NCBI GenBank assembly: GCA_031401675.1
Contig: JANNRR010000089.1
Span: 1 to 58,683 of the forward strand
Source of the DNA: JANNRR01 sp031401675
Lineage (GTDB): Bacteria > Pseudomonadota > Alphaproteobacteria > Rhodobacterales > Rhodobacteraceae
Direction: 5' to 3'
DNA: 58,683 nucleotides
Below the pieces are notes generated by a model. It saw nothing but the letters and a program-made list of their open reading frames with translations, was not told where the DNA came from and did not search any database. A program made the translations under genes and the position numbers. Numbering within the stretch: the stretch's first letter is position 1; each line of letters begins with the position of its first letter. Below, piece by piece: positions 58,402 through 58,683 of this stretch.

Positions 58402-58430
58402 GGCCCAGCTTTTGCGGGGCCTTTTCTTTC
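58402..58430 (+). terminator. Rho-independent terminator downstream of the tRNA-like element
   Basis: Stem GGCCCAGC/GCGGGGCC (one mismatch) at 58402-58421 with loop TTTT, then a T-rich tract CTTTTCTTTC. Orientation fits termination of the tRNA-like transcript. Confidence 0.75.
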
Positions 58431-58683
58431 TCGAACCATGCCATAACAATCGTTAAGATTCAACGAGTTTTTTCAAGGGCTTAATACACGCTCAAAAGAG
58501 TCGTTTATCGATGGGTTAGCAGATCTGCCTTCAATCTATCTGATAAGGCTTATCCCTCTGAAGCCGGTTCCTCTACATGTTGATTTGGCCGGGCAGCCTG
58601 TGAAGCCCGCTTTTGGGACGTAGTCGGGGTGAAAATGCTGCGACTGGTCGGTGGCGGCGGGTGCGTGGAGCCGGTTTCTGGCT
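58431..58683. other. AT-richer end of the window without an assignable gene
   Basis: About 250 bases with noticeably lower GC than the rest in the first half. A possible short coding start (GTG at 58629 or ATG at 58635, MLRLVGGGGCVEP...) runs off the end, too short to judge. It may be the edge of an accessory region starting after the tRNA-like element. Confidence 0.35.

Noticed and set aside
58225..58430. tmRNA (ssrA)
   Set aside because: No tag-peptide frame or the permuted two-piece layout of alphaproteobacterial tmRNA was found; a full anticodon arm argues for a tRNA-like element instead.
58629..58683. Start of a new CDS at the right edge
   Set aside because: Only about 17 codons are visible, with low-complexity Gly content; not enough to support a gene.

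Overview
The window is about 58.7 kb of GC-rich, densely coding chromosome from an alphaproteobacterium, most likely a member of the Rhodobacteraceae (Rhodobacterales). The best evidence is gene order: a regB / senC-regA-hvrA / hvrB / ahcY locus like that of Rhodobacter capsulatus, an hrcA-grpE pair diverging from rph-rdgB-ridA-hemW, and a tsaE-amgK-murU-addB-addA-trxA run. No photosynthesis, rRNA or CRISPR genes are present, so phototrophy cannot be judged.

Layout. 1-9.7 kb: heme and nucleotide housekeeping on the minus strand (hemW, ridA, rdgB, rph), heat-shock genes hrcA-grpE, then mutS, an exported MsrA, and an aminotransferase/sulfotransferase pair. 9.7-10.1 kb: a structured non-coding gap with a perfect FNR-type box. 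10.1-18.8 kb: a ParB-like protein, argG, a membrane protein, a 2OG-Fe(II) oxygenase, a divergent Hpt / receiver-PP2C signalling pair, trhO, and the NAD-salvage pair pncA-pncB. 18.8-21.5 kb: a large RTX protein with seven 58-residue repeats. 21.7-30.6 kb: trxA, recombination genes addAB, cell-wall recycling genes murU-amgK, and tsaE. 30.7-39.1 kb: the redox regulatory locus: a PAS protein, regB, senC, regA, hvrA, hvrB, a 52-codon gene, an HD hydrolase and ahcY.

39.1-46.1 kb: a parDE toxin-antitoxin pair, a DUF2853 gene, an unknown 110-residue protein, then three minus-strand Hint-domain proteins. Two are paralogues (choice-of-anchor L + cadherin-like + Hint). The one between them has a Hint-like domain that has lost its catalytic Cys and both conserved His. 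46.1-58.1 kb: dapE, a DUF5519 protein, rnr, a complete IS630-type element flanked by TA, an SGNH hydrolase lipoprotein, an MltB-type transglycosylase, gabT-gcdH, and a fused Gfo/Idh/MocA-aldo/keto reductase gene. 58.1-58.7 kb: AT-richer DNA with a candidate promoter, a tRNA-Thr(GGT)-like structure and a terminator, possibly the edge of an accessory region.

How the parts work together. RegB/RegA/SenC/HvrA/HvrB form a redox- and light-type regulatory set beside its known type of target, ahcY; a CtrA-type box lies in front of the PAS gene next to regB. AmgK and MurU are consecutive steps of peptidoglycan-sugar recycling. PncA and PncB are consecutive steps of NAD salvage. GabT and GcdH suggest amine or lysine-type catabolism. 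Products were assigned by reading motifs in the translations; no database search was run.
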